64,000 nt of DNA, from positions 1,290,001 through 1,354,000 of the forward strand of contig NZ_CP095740.1 of the NCBI RefSeq assembly GCF_023078455.1, written 5' to 3'. The translations under genes were made by a program, and so were the position numbers. Origin of the DNA: Luteibacter aegosomatis (GTDB taxonomy: Bacteria; Pseudomonadota; Gammaproteobacteria; Xanthomonadales; Rhodanobacteraceae). This document shows, one piece after another, positions 52,360-61,082 of this stretch. Numbering within the stretch: position 1 is the first letter of the stretch; each line of letters begins with the position of its first letter. The notes beneath the pieces are model-generated. The model was not told the origin of the DNA. It saw only the letters and a list, made by a program, of their open reading frames with translations, and did no database searches.

Positions 52360-54464
52360 AGACGGCGAAAGACGATGCACGCCCCCTGGCGATGCCGCTC
52401 ACCGAGCGGGCACGCGAGGCGTGTGCGCCGTTGCCGGCCGCGGCGCGGGCGGAAGGCGAGACCATCATCGAACTGCTTCGCCTGCTGGGCTGCGACGACG
52501 AGACCTGCGCGTCGGCGCTGTGGTTCTCGTTGATGCGCGGCATGCCCGGCGCGGCGGACGAAGCGGTCGCCGCCTGGCCCGCCTCGCTGCGACGGCTCGT
52601 CGACGGCCAGGGCGAGGCCGAGAAGGTCTGGGCCCTGCACGCGCAGCGTGGCAGGACGAGCGGTGCCGAAGGGCTGCGCCGCCTGCTGCTGGCGATCATC
52701 CGCGACCTGCGCGTCGTCTTCGTGCTGCTCGCGCGCCAGTTGGCGGCGATGCGCACGGCCATGGCGCTGCCCGACCACGAGCGCCGCGAACTGGCCCAGC
52801 TCACCTCCGACATCCACGCGCCGCTCGCCAACCGGCTGGGTATCTGGCAGCTCAAGTGGGAGTTGGAAGACCTCGCTTTCCGCTACCTCGAACCGGACAC
52901 CTACCGCCGCATCGCGCGCCTGCTCGATGAGCGTCGCGCCGATCGCGAAAGCTTCATCGCGTCCAGCCTCGACCAGTTGCGCCACGTGCTCGACGATGCG
53001 GGCATCCGTGCCGATCTCGCGGGCCGCCCCAAGCACATCTTCTCCATCTGGAAGAAGATGAAGAAAAAGGGCCTGGAATTCTCCGATCTGTACGACATCC
53101 GCGCGGTGCGCATCCTGGTCGACTCGGTGGCCGACTGCTATGCCGCGCTCGGGTTGGTGCACAGCCTGTGGCCGCACCTGCCGGGCGAGTTCGACGATTA
53201 CGTGGCACGGCCCAAGGGCAACGGTTACCGTTCGCTGCACACCGCCGTGTTAGGCCCCGAGGGCAAGACGCTCGAGGTGCAGATCCGCACGCACGAGATG
53301 CATCGCGCCAACGAGCTGGGCGTGGCGGCGCACTGGCGTTACAAGGAAGGCGGCGGCGCCGATGCGGAATTCGAGGCGAAGATCGCCTGGATGCGCAAGC
53401 TGCTCGAACCGCGCGGCGAAGGCGAGGACGACGCCGACCTCGCCGCGGGCTTCGCCACCGAGCTGATGGAAGACCGCGTGTACGTGCTGTCGCCCAAGGG
53501 CGAGGTGATCGACATGCCGCGCGGTGCCACGGTGCTCGATTTCGCGTATCACATCCACACCGAGGTGGGACACCGCTGCCGGGGCGCCAAGCTCAACGGG
53601 CGCATCGTGCCGCTCACCACCGCGCCGCGCAGCGGCGATCGCGTGGAAATCCTCACCACGAAGGTGTCCGAGCCCAGCCGCGACTGGCTCTCGTCGCACC
53701 ATGGTTACCTCAACACCACGCGTGCGAAGGAGAAAGTGCGCTCGTGGTTCCGGCGCGAAGCGCACGACGCCAACGTCGCGGCGGGCAAGCTCGCGCTGGA
53801 GAAGGAACTGCGTCGCCTGGCACTGGACGACGTCGACCTGCAAAAGCTCGCGGGCGCGTTCCGCCTCAAGAGCGTCGACGAGCTCTACATCACCGTGGCG
53901 CTGGGCGAGGTCACGCTGGGCCAGGTCGCGCGCGCGCTCCAGGAGCCGGCGGAACCGGAGATCACGCAGTCGGCCGCGCCGGTGGCGTCGCGAGGCGCGC
54001 AGCACGATCGCGGCGCGCTGTCGATCGAAGGCATCGGCAACCTGCTCACGACGCTGGCACGCTGCTGCCAGCCGCTGCCGGGCGATCCGGTACGCGGCTT
54101 CATCACCCGCGGCCGCGGCGTATCGGTGCATCGCGCCGACTGCGCCTCGCTGTCGCGCCTGGCCCGCAAGGATCCCGACCGCGTGATCGACGTGAGCTGG
54201 GGCAGGGTGGACGTGCAGAACTACGAGGTGGACGTCGAACTGCGCGGCTACGATCGCAAGGGTCTGCAGAAAGACGTCGCCACCACCATCAGCAACGTGG
54301 GGCCGCACATCGTGGCGTCGTCGAGCCGCGTGCACGTGCGCACGGGCGAGGTGGAGATGCGCTTTACACTGCGGGTGAGGGACTACGAGCAGTTGTCGAC
54401 GTTGCTGGGGCGGCTGATGGCGTTGCCGAACGTGACGGATGCGCGGCGCGTGGGCGGGCGATAA
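52356..54464 (+). CDS. relA: GTP pyrophosphokinase RelA, (p)ppGpp synthetase I
   Basis: 702 aa. RelA makes (p)ppGpp on ribosomes stalled by uncharged tRNA. The N-terminal domain corresponds to the HD hydrolase domain but lacks the HD metal-binding motif, so it is synthetase-only rather than a bifunctional SpoT. The synthetase domain follows (FSDLYDIRAVRILVDSVADC, ARPKGNGYRSLHTAV, EVQIRTHEMH), then TGS (VYVLSPKGEVIDMPRGATVL), a helical and zinc-finger-like region (ARCCQPLPGDPVRGFITRGR) and a C-terminal ACT domain. It starts in an ATGA overlap with hrpA, so the two may be coupled. Confidence 0.95.
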   Translation: MKTAKDDARPLAMPLTERAREACAPLPAAARAEGETIIELLRLLGCDDETCASALWFSLMRGMPGAADEAVAAWPASLRRLVDGQGEAEKVWALHAQRGRTSGAEGLRRLLLAIIRDLRVVFVLLARQLAAMRTAMALPDHERRELAQLTSDIHAPLANRLGIWQLKWELEDLAFRYLEPDTYRRIARLLDERRADRESFIASSLDQLRHVLDDAGIRADLAGRPKHIFSIWKKMKKKGLEFSDLYDIRAVRILVDSVADCYAALGLVHSLWPHLPGEFDDYVARPKGNGYRSLHTAVLGPEGKTLEVQIRTHEMHRANELGVAAHWRYKEGGGADAEFEAKIAWMRKLLEPRGEGEDDADLAAGFATELMEDRVYVLSPKGEVIDMPRGATVLDFAYHIHTEVGHRCRGAKLNGRIVPLTTAPRSGDRVEILTTKVSEPSRDWLSSHHGYLNTTRAKEKVRSWFRREAHDANVAAGKLALEKELRRLALDDVDLQKLAGAFRLKSVDELYITVALGEVTLGQVARALQEPAEPEITQSAAPVASRGAQHDRGALSIEGIGNLLTTLARCCQPLPGDPVRGFITRGRGVSVHRADCASLSRLARKDPDRVIDVSWGRVDVQNYEVDVELRGYDRKGLQKDVATTISNVGPHIVASSSRVHVRTGEVEMRFTLRVRDYEQLSTLLGRLMALPNVTDARRVGGR

Positions 54465-54486
54465 CCGCTTTACCGCTCCGTTGGCT

Positions 54487-54577
54487 TTTCGCCGATACGA
54501 TCGGCTCCCACCCCTTCGGTAGCTGGTCTTCGGTAGCCTTGCTACCGAAGGGGTGGGAGCCGATCGTATCGGCGAAA
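54487..54577. repeat. REPIN between convergent relA and yggT
   Basis: Arms of 37 bp (54487-54523 and 54541-54577) are perfect reverse complements: REP of the GCCGAT/ATCGGC type plus the extension CCCCTTCGGTAGC. It is the longest perfect hairpin in the window. Position between convergent genes suggests bidirectional termination. Confidence 0.85.
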
Positions 54578-54593
54578 GCCGGCGGCAGCCGGC

Positions 54594-55169
54594 TCACCCT
54601 CCCAGGAACATCCGCAGACCGAGGTCCTGAAGCGGACGTGCCACCAGGATGCGCGCCAGGAACAACCCCAGCAGCACCACGGTCGGCGAGAAATCCAGCC
54701 CGCCCAGGTTCATCCGTCCGCGCAGCGGCCGTACCAGCGGCTCGGCCAGGCTGGAGATCAGGCGTGCGACGGGGTGGTAGCGGTCGGTGGCGAACATGCT
54801 CATCAACGACCAGGCGAACACCAGCACGATCCATGTGAGCAGGAAGAAGTCGAGCGTGTCGGCGATGCCGACGATCACCAGGCCTACCGGCGAGGGCATC
54901 ACCCCGGCCAGCGCGGCGCGCACCAGCCACTTGAGGCATTCCAGCACCACCACGATGAGCAGCGCGCCGGTGTTCACCCGGCGTACCGTCGGCAGCACCT
55001 TGCGCAGCGGGCGCAGCACCGGGTTGGTGAAGCGGTAGAGGAACTGGCAGATCGGGTTGTGGAAGTCCGCGCGGAAGGCCTCGGCGAGCAGGCGCAGCAC
55101 GAACAGGGTGACGAGGGCGCCGAAGACGACCCCGAGGATCAGGTCGAGCGCGTTGGTCAGGTAATTCAC
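54594..55169 (-). CDS. YggT family membrane protein
   Basis: 191 aa, two YggT repeats, each with membrane helices (YLTNALDLILGVVFGALVTL and LLTWIVLVFAWSLMSMFATD) and the conserved tail (RFTNPVLRPLRKVLP, then AEPLVRPLRGRMNLGGLDFS). Linked to osmotic tolerance and cell-envelope assembly in other bacteria. It overlaps proC by ATGA, the usual neighbour of yggT. Confidence 0.92.
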   Translation of the reverse strand: MNYLTNALDLILGVVFGALVTLFVLRLLAEAFRADFHNPICQFLYRFTNPVLRPLRKVLPTVRRVNTGALLIVVVLECLKWLVRAALAGVMPSPVGLVIVGIADTLDFFLLTWIVLVFAWSLMSMFATDRYHPVARLISSLAEPLVRPLRGRMNLGGLDFSPTVVLLGLFLARILVARPLQDLGLRMFLGG

Positions 55170-55990
55170 GAGTGCGATTCCATCTGTTCGGAAAGTTCGG
55201 CGCCACGGCGGCGCGCCGCGTCGACGGCGCGCGCCACGATGGCGGGGAAGTGGTCGGCCTGGAAGCTTTCCAGCGCGGCCTGGGTGGTGCCGTTGGGTGA
55301 GGTCACGCGCTGGCGCAGCGTGGCGGCGGTCTCGCCGCTCTCCACGAGCATGCGCCCGGCACCCATGGCGGTCTGCGCGGCCAGGGCGCGAGCCGTCTCA
55401 CGCGACATGCCCTGGGCGAAAGCGGCATTCTCCAGGGCTTCGGCCATCAGGAAGAAATAGGCCGGCCCCGAGCCGGACACCGCCGTGACGATGTCGATCT
55501 GGTCTTCGTCGGGCACCCACACGGTGAGGCCGGCGGCATCGAGCACGTGCTGGGCTTCGGCACGCTGCGGCGCGCTGACCCGGGCGTTGGCGTAGAGCCC
55601 GGTGGCGCCCGCGCCGAACATGGCCGGGGTATTGGGCATGCACCGCACCACCGGCAGGGCGGCGTCGAACCAGCGCTCGATCTGGGCGATGCGGATGCCC
55701 GCCGCGATGGAGATGACCATGGGCCGGTATTTCTGCACCGCCGGGCGCAGGCCCTGGCAGACCTTGGCCAGCATCTGCGGCTTGACGGCCAGCACGAGGA
55801 TGCCCGCGCCCTCGGCGGCGTCGAGGTTTTCGGTGTAGGTGGCCACCCCGTACTCACGGGAGAGCTCCTGGAGGGCTTCGGCGCGGGGTTCGGCCACGGC
55901 GATGCCGCCCGGCTGGGCGCCGTGGCGGATCATCCCGGCGATGAGGGCCGTGGCCATGTTGCCGCCGCCGATGAAGGCGATCCGATTCAT
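55166..55990 (-). CDS. proC: Pyrroline-5-carboxylate reductase
   Basis: 274 aa. It reduces pyrroline-5-carboxylate to proline with NAD(P)H, the last step of proline synthesis. The Rossmann motif (IAFIGGGNMATALIAGMIRH) is N-terminal, and the P5CR dimerisation domain is at the end (DIVTAVSGSGPAYFFLMAEA, then TSPNGTTQAALESF). The ATGA overlap with yggT is the common arrangement. It diverges from pilT; the 118 bp between hold the pilT promoter region. Confidence 0.96.
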   Translation of the reverse strand: MNRIAFIGGGNMATALIAGMIRHGAQPGGIAVAEPRAEALQELSREYGVATYTENLDAAEGAGILVLAVKPQMLAKVCQGLRPAVQKYRPMVISIAAGIRIAQIERWFDAALPVVRCMPNTPAMFGAGATGLYANARVSAPQRAEAQHVLDAAGLTVWVPDEDQIDIVTAVSGSGPAYFFLMAEALENAAFAQGMSRETARALAAQTAMGAGRMLVESGETAATLRQRVTSPNGTTQAALESFQADHFPAIVARAVDAARRRGAELSEQMESHS

Positions 55991-56042
55991 GTGGGTTTTC
56001 CGCTCCGTTCGCGACGCTTTTCACAGACCCCCGAAGCATATA

Positions 56043-56058
56043 TGGCTTGCGCCTTGCC
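56043..56058 (+). promoter_or_regulatory. Candidate sigma-54 promoter for pilT
   Basis: TGGCTTGCGCCTTGCC: GG (56044-56045), ten bases, then GC (56056-56057), matching TGGC-N7-TTGC, 51 bp before pilT. The -24 block lacks the usual CAC. In high-GC DNA such a match can arise by chance. Confidence 0.3.
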
Positions 56059-56108
56059 GCCGACCCCCGGGCATGCTTACCTATGGCCCTTACGAACAGG
56101 GGACACCG

Positions 56109-57146
56109 ATGGACATCGCCGAACTCCTTGCCTTCTCCGTGAAGAACAAGGCCTCCGACCTGCACCTTTCCGCGGGTCTTCCGCCGATGATCCGCGTGGA
56201 CGGCGACGTGCGCCGCATCAACATCCCCGCGCTGGAGCACAAGCAGGTCCATGCGCTGATCTACGACATCATGTCGGACAAGCAGCGTCGCGACTACGAG
56301 GAGTTCCTCGAGGTCGACTTCTCCTTCGAGATCCCCGGCCTGGCCCGCTTCCGCGTCAACGCCTTCAACCACAACCGCGGCGCGGGCGGCGTGTTCCGTA
56401 CCATTCCGTCCGAGGTGCTCACCCTGGAAGACCTGGGCGCCCCGCGCATCTTCCGCGAACTGATCGAGCAGCCGCAGGGCCTGATCCTGGTCACGGGACC
56501 CACCGGTTCGGGCAAGTCGACCACGCTGGCGGCGATGGTCGACCACATCAACAAGAACGAATACGGTCACATGCTGACCGTGGAAGACCCCATCGAATTC
56601 GTGCATACCTCGCAGAAGTGCCTGGTGAACCAGCGCGAGGTGCATCGCGACACCCATGGCTTCAACGAGGCGCTGCGTTCGGCGTTGCGCGAAGATCCCG
56701 ACTACATCCTCGTGGGCGAGTTGCGCGACCTGGAAACCATCCGCCTGGCGCTCACCGCCGCGGAAACCGGCCACCTGGTGTTCGGCACGCTGCACACCTC
56801 GTCGGCGGCCAAGACCATCGACCGCATCATCGACGTGTTCCCCGCGGGCGAGAAGCCCATGGTCCGCTCCATGCTCTCCGAGTCGTTGCGCGCGGTGATC
56901 TCGCAGTCGCTTTTGAAGAAGGTGGGCGGCGGGCGCATCGCGGCGCACGAGATCATGGTGGGCATCCCGGCCATTCGTAACCTCATCCGCGAAGACAAGG
57001 TGGCGCAGATGTACTCGGCCATCCAGACCGGCCAGCAGTACGGCATGCAGACGCTCGACCAGAACCTGCTCGACCTGGTCAAGCGTGGCCTCATCACGCG
57101 CCAGGAAGGCGCGATGTACGCCAAGAACAAGGAAGGTTTCCGGTAG
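56109..57146 (+). CDS. pilT: Type IV pilus retraction ATPase PilT
   Basis: 345 aa. PilT depolymerises the pilus and powers twitching. N-terminal PAS-like domain, then Walker A GPTGSGKS (130-137), the Asp box (MLTVEDPIEF), Walker B (YILVGELRDLETIRLALTAA) and the His box (GHLVFGTLHTSSAAKTIDRI). The C-terminal AIRNLIRE motif is present. The ATG at 56109 follows CAGGGGACACC, a good ribosome site. pilU follows after 125 bp. Confidence 0.97.
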   Translation: MDIAELLAFSVKNKASDLHLSAGLPPMIRVDGDVRRINIPALEHKQVHALIYDIMSDKQRRDYEEFLEVDFSFEIPGLARFRVNAFNHNRGAGGVFRTIPSEVLTLEDLGAPRIFRELIEQPQGLILVTGPTGSGKSTTLAAMVDHINKNEYGHMLTVEDPIEFVHTSQKCLVNQREVHRDTHGFNEALRSALREDPDYILVGELRDLETIRLALTAAETGHLVFGTLHTSSAAKTIDRIIDVFPAGEKPMVRSMLSESLRAVISQSLLKKVGGGRIAAHEIMVGIPAIRNLIREDKVAQMYSAIQTGQQYGMQTLDQNLLDLVKRGLITRQEGAMYAKNKEGFR

Positions 57147-57232
57147 TCGGCCCCGCGGGCCTGTGAGTCGCGGCCCATGGTCGCTGGGAACGGTAAGCAA
57201 AACGGCTCTTACTGACGGTTTACGCTTCACGA

Positions 57233-57253
57233 AGTCCCGGCGCCGCCGGGACT
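57233..57253. repeat. Hairpin between pilT and pilU
   Basis: AGTCCCGG and CCGGGACT around CGCCG, with no T-run. It starts 19 bp before pilU and may affect read-through or message stability. Confidence 0.45.
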
Positions 57254-57271
57254 GGCTTACGGACACCCCCT

Positions 57272-58438
57272 ATGAGCGAATTCGATTTCACTTCCTTCCT
57301 CAAGCTGATGGTGCACAAGCAGGCGTCGGACCTGTTCATCACCGCCGGCGTGGCGCCTTCGATGAAGGTGCAGGGCCGCATCGTGCCCATCACGCAGAGC
57401 CCGCTGTCCGCGCAGCAGTCGCGCGACATGGTGCTCAACGTGATGACGCCCGCGCAGCGCGAGGAGTTCGAGAAGACCCACGAATGCCAGTTCGCGATCA
57501 GCGCGTCGGGCATCGGCCGTTTCCGCGTATCGTGTTTCTACCAGCGCAATTGCGTGGGCATGGTGCTGCGCCGGATCGAGTCGAAGATCCCCACCGTGGA
57601 CGAGCTGAGCCTGCCTCCCATCGTCAAGCAGCTGGCGATGACCAAGCGCGGCATCATCATCTTCGTCGGTGGCACGGGCACCGGTAAGTCGACCTCGCTG
57701 GCCGCGATGATCGGCTACCGCAACCAGAACTCCACCGGTCACATCATCACGATCGAAGACCCGATCGAATACGTGCATCGCCACGAGGGCTGCATCATCA
57801 CGCAGCGCGAGCTGGGCATCGATACCGACAGCTGGGAAAACGCGCTGAAGAACACGCTGCGCCAGGCACCCGACGTGATCATGATCGGCGAGGTGCGCAC
57901 GCGCGAGACGATGGAACACGCCATCAACTTCTCCGAAACGGGCCATCTCTGCCTGTGCACGCTGCACGCGAACAACGCCAACCAGGCGCTGGACCGCATC
58001 CTGCACTTCTTCCCGGAAGACCGCCGCCAGCAGCTGTTCATGGACCTGTCGCTGAACCTGAAGGGCATCGTGGCCCAGCAGCTGATTCCCACGCCCGACG
58101 GCAAGGCGCGTCGCGTGGCGGTGGAAGTGCTGCTCGGCACGCCGCTGGCGCAGGACTATATCCGCCAGGGTGAGGTGCACAAGCTGAAGGAACTGATGCG
58201 CGACTCCAACCAGCTCGGCATGCGTACGTTCGACCAGAGCCTCGTTGAGCTCTTTCACGCGGGCGAGATCTCCTACGAGGATGCCCTGCGCCACGCCGAC
58301 AGCACCAACGAGGTGCGCCTGCGCATCAAGCTCGCCCAGGGCGGCGATGCGCACACCTTGTCGCAGGGGTTGGAAGGGGTGGAAATCGAGAAGGCGGACG
58401 ACCGCAACGGGTTCAACGGCGGCGTGTTGCGGCGTTGA
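57272..58438 (+). CDS. pilU: Type IV pilus accessory retraction ATPase PilU
   Basis: 388 aa PilT paralogue that adds force to retraction and depends on PilT. Walker A is GGTGTGKS (133-140), followed by ITIEDPIEYVHRHEGCIITQ, Walker B (VIMIGEVRTRETMEHAI) and the His box (GHLCLCTLHANNANQALDRI). Typical PilU extension after residue 340. It lies after pilT, as in Pseudomonas and Xanthomonas. A GTTCCTGC-type repeat pair follows at 58455-58572. Confidence 0.96.
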   Translation: MSEFDFTSFLKLMVHKQASDLFITAGVAPSMKVQGRIVPITQSPLSAQQSRDMVLNVMTPAQREEFEKTHECQFAISASGIGRFRVSCFYQRNCVGMVLRRIESKIPTVDELSLPPIVKQLAMTKRGIIIFVGGTGTGKSTSLAAMIGYRNQNSTGHIITIEDPIEYVHRHEGCIITQRELGIDTDSWENALKNTLRQAPDVIMIGEVRTRETMEHAINFSETGHLCLCTLHANNANQALDRILHFFPEDRRQQLFMDLSLNLKGIVAQQLIPTPDGKARRVAVEVLLGTPLAQDYIRQGEVHKLKELMRDSNQLGMRTFDQSLVELFHAGEISYEDALRHADSTNEVRLRIKLAQGGDAHTLSQGLEGVEIEKADDRNGFNGGVLRR

Positions 58439-58454
58439 TGACGGTGTGGGGCGA

Positions 58455-58572
58455 AAGACGCTGGGCCCCTGCCTGCGCAGGGGCGACGTGAGGATAATCC
58501 GGAAAGCGTGCGGCCCCTTGGGCAATGATCAACGACACGTCGCCCCTGCGAAGGCAGGGGCCCAGCGTCTTT
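58455..58572. repeat. GTTCCTGC-family inverted repeat pair
   Basis: Arms 58455-58488 and 58537-58572 (core CCCCTGC..GCAGGGG, flanks AAGACGCTGGG/CCCAGCGTCTT). It lies between convergent pilU and the BON gene. Confidence 0.7.
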
Positions 58573-58591
58573 CCCCCGGCTATCGCGATAC

Positions 58592-58619
58592 AAAAAAAGA
58601 GGGCGCCCGAAGGCGCCCC
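58592..58619 (-). terminator. Intrinsic terminator of the BON gene
   Basis: On the minus strand GGGCGCC-TTCG-GGCGCCC, followed by CTC and a T-run (T7), 22 bp after the BON gene stop. The UUCG tetraloop makes it very stable. Confidence 0.85.
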
Positions 58620-58640
58620 CAAGATCCGTGCCGTGACGGA

Positions 58641-59006
58641 TTACTTAGCGGCGGCAGATACCGTCAGGCCGCTTGCATCGACGCTCTTCACGCCCTTGAT
58701 CTTCTTGGCGATCATCTCGGCGTGGCTCTTCTCCTTCGCCGTGGCGACGGTACCCGTCAGGGTGACGACGCCTTCGGTGGTGCTCACCGAGATGTCGGTG
58801 GCCTTCACGCTCTTGTTCGCGGCGAACTCGGACTTCACCTTCGTGGTGATCCAGGTGTCGTCGACCTTGCCGGCGACCGTCTGGTTGTCGCCCTTCGACG
58901 AAGCTGCGGCGGAGTCCTGGGCATACACCTGCGCAAACGGCGCCGTGCCGAGACCGGCAACGAGGGCGGCAGCGAACAGGGCCTTACGGAGGTTGGCATG
59001 GTTCAT
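58641..59006 (-). CDS. Periplasmic BON-domain protein (OsmY-like)
   Basis: 121 aa. A signal peptide (LRKALFAAALVAGLGTAPFA, cleavage near VYAQD) is followed by one BON domain (DDTWITTKVKSEFAANKSVK, then STTEGVVTLTGTVATAKEKS). BON proteins bind membranes or protect the envelope during stress. The ATG at 59006 has AAGGAG before it; the frame is open to 59150 without a ribosome site. Single gene, with its own terminator. Confidence 0.88.
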   Translation of the reverse strand: MNHANLRKALFAAALVAGLGTAPFAQVYAQDSAAASSKGDNQTVAGKVDDTWITTKVKSEFAANKSVKATDISVSTTEGVVTLTGTVATAKEKSHAEMIAKKIKGVKSVDASGLTVSAAAK

Positions 59007-59177
59007 GGGTGAACTCCTTGGTTTACACGAAATGGTCTGGCGAATGGCGCCACGAGGCTCGGGGCTGCCGGATCGCGGTGCTATGGAAACAACGCATCCG
59101 TGAACGGTTCGTGCGCAAGAAACCGGAACGTTCAGCTTCGCGCTTTGCATGCCGAGGACGCTTTCTTGACGAAAAAA

Positions 59178-59202
59178 AGGGGCGCTCCGAAGGAGCGCCC
59201 CT
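59178..59202 (-). terminator. Intrinsic terminator of the lipoprotein gene
   Basis: On the minus strand AGGGGCGCTCC-TTC-GGAGCGCCCCT with a T7 run after it, 30 bp downstream of the lipoprotein gene. Confidence 0.85.
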
Positions 59203-59231
59203 GATCGTTTGGAGCGAGGGAAGAGCAGCGG

Positions 59232-60992
59232 TTACCTGTATTCGACCGAACCGCTGAACACGAGGCCCTTCTCGTCGACGTGCGCTTCGCCGCCTACCTG
59301 CACCACGCGCGAGGCTTGCTGCTTCATGGCGTCGAACTGCAGCTTCGAGCGTTCGGCGGCCGCCGCGTTCGCGGCCTGGTCGGCCGGCGCGTCGTCGGCG
59401 CCGGCGGCTTCGGCCATGCCCGCCGCGTAGGTTTGCGCTTTCTCGGCCATCACGTCGACCCAGGAGCGGTACATGTCGCCGCTCAGGTGCAGGCGAACCA
59501 TGCGACCGGCGTCGCCCAGGGCGCCCATCAGCGCGCCATCGAGCTTGTTGTCCTCGCCGTCGCCCAGGCCGATGGCGATGGCCTGGCCGTTCATGGCGGC
59601 GAACGTGGGCATGCCGAGGGTGGCGCTGATGTTCGGCGGCAGCGGCACGGGCTTGCCGTCGCTGGGCACCTTCAGTTCGCCGCCGGTGAGGGCGCCGGCC
59701 ATGGCCAGCAGGCCCGACGGGTTGCGCGTGGCGATCACCACGCGACCGGTCATCGCGGGCAACTGCGCGGCGCTGGCGGCCGGCTTGAACGAGTCGAGCA
59801 TGATGCGCACGCCGCGGATGTCGCCGAACGGCGGAATGGCCGCCTGCTGCATCGTCGAGCCGAGCTTGGCGAAGCTGTCGTTCATGCCGGTGAAGGCCGG
59901 GCACTCGAACGGCTTGGCGGCCACGGCTTCGGACTGCGTGGTGAAGAACGTGCGCAGCTGTTCCACCGGCAGCGCGAGACTCAGGTCGAACGGCTCCTTG
60001 GCTTCGCCGCCCAGGCCGGGCAGCTCGACCTTGAGGCCCGAGAAGGCCTTGGTGATGTCGTCGGCGAGCGCCACGTCGATGCGCTGGTCCTGGTGGTGCA
60101 GGTCGAGGCGGGTGTAGCCGAAACTGATCGACGGCACGCGTGCGGCGATACGGGTGGCCTCGGCCTGGCATGACGGCGGCAGCGGCGGGATCGGCTCGCC
60201 GGTCTTCTGCGACTGGTGCTTGAGAAAGGTCGCAAAAAGCGGGTCCTTGCCCGTGGCGACCAAGGGCAGCAGGCGGGTGAGGTCGACCTGGCCGACGGCG
60301 TAGTTCTTGTAGTCCTTTTCCTTGGCGAGATCGGCGAGGCGACCGTCGTCCTGGAGGCTCTTCTCGGGACGGTCGACGCCCAGCGCCTGTCGGATCGCCG
60401 GCTGCGCGGCATCGGCCGGCAGCAGGGCCGCCACGGCCTGCTTGCCGACGGTGGCGATCACGACCTGGATGCCCGAGTCGGACAGGGCGACGTGGCGATA
60501 GGCCTGGCCACCCGCATCCGCGGTCTCGAGCTTCTTGCCGTAGGCGGTCTCGAGGCGGCCGACGAAGGCCTCCCACTTGGCGGTGTCGGCCAGGGAAATA
60601 CGTACGACCGGCGAAAGGCCGACGCCGTAGACGGCCGTGCCGCTCTTGACGTCGAGGCCCATGGCATCGACCGCGGCCTCGGCCTTCTTGCCGTCGAACT
60701 CGGCCGCGACGGCGCGCAGCAGGCGGGCGCCATCCGCGTTGCCCTTGGTGTCCAGGTCCTGTGCCAGCGACTTCATCTGGGCCACCTGGCCCGGAAGCTC
60801 GGCGTCGGCCTGGATCATCATGGCGTCGTAGACGCCGTCGTCGAGCTTGTCGAGGTTGGCGAATACGTAGGGCGTATCGGCCGGCACGAAAGCCAGCGGT
60901 GCATCCTTGTCCTTGTGGCCGCAGGCCGCCAGCAGCACGCTGGCGACGCCGAGTGCGAGAAGTCGCTTCGTCGGTCGCATCTTGTATCCCAT
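59232..60992 (-). CDS. Predicted lipoprotein of unknown function
   Basis: 586 aa from the ATG at 60992; an ATG four codons later (MRPTKRLLALG) is as likely. A signal peptide ends in the lipobox LLAAC, so lipidation at Cys is expected. The residue after Cys is Gly, which favours the outer membrane by the +2 rule. The rest is Ala/Asp/Lys-rich with repeated alpha/beta units (ADTPYVFANLDKLDD, then KNYAVGQVDLTRLLPLVATG). I do not recognise the family. It is alone between the BON gene and pyrB, and ends in a strong terminator. Confidence 0.75.
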   Translation of the reverse strand: MGYKMRPTKRLLALGVASVLLAACGHKDKDAPLAFVPADTPYVFANLDKLDDGVYDAMMIQADAELPGQVAQMKSLAQDLDTKGNADGARLLRAVAAEFDGKKAEAAVDAMGLDVKSGTAVYGVGLSPVVRISLADTAKWEAFVGRLETAYGKKLETADAGGQAYRHVALSDSGIQVVIATVGKQAVAALLPADAAQPAIRQALGVDRPEKSLQDDGRLADLAKEKDYKNYAVGQVDLTRLLPLVATGKDPLFATFLKHQSQKTGEPIPPLPPSCQAEATRIAARVPSISFGYTRLDLHHQDQRIDVALADDITKAFSGLKVELPGLGGEAKEPFDLSLALPVEQLRTFFTTQSEAVAAKPFECPAFTGMNDSFAKLGSTMQQAAIPPFGDIRGVRIMLDSFKPAASAAQLPAMTGRVVIATRNPSGLLAMAGALTGGELKVPSDGKPVPLPPNISATLGMPTFAAMNGQAIAIGLGDGEDNKLDGALMGALGDAGRMVRLHLSGDMYRSWVDVMAEKAQTYAAGMAEAAGADDAPADQAANAAAAERSKLQFDAMKQQASRVVQVGGEAHVDEKGLVFSGSVEYR

Positions 60993-61082
60993 TGTTCAGG
61001 TTGGTCCCTTGGAGGGGCCATTATGCCGGAACGTCGTCGGCGGAAAGCGCATCCCCGGATACGGATGCGCAAATTCCTGCCG

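Noticed and set aside
52356..54464. SpoT-type bifunctional enzyme
   Set aside because: The N-terminal domain lacks the HD and ED hydrolase motifs, so synthetase-only RelA fits better.
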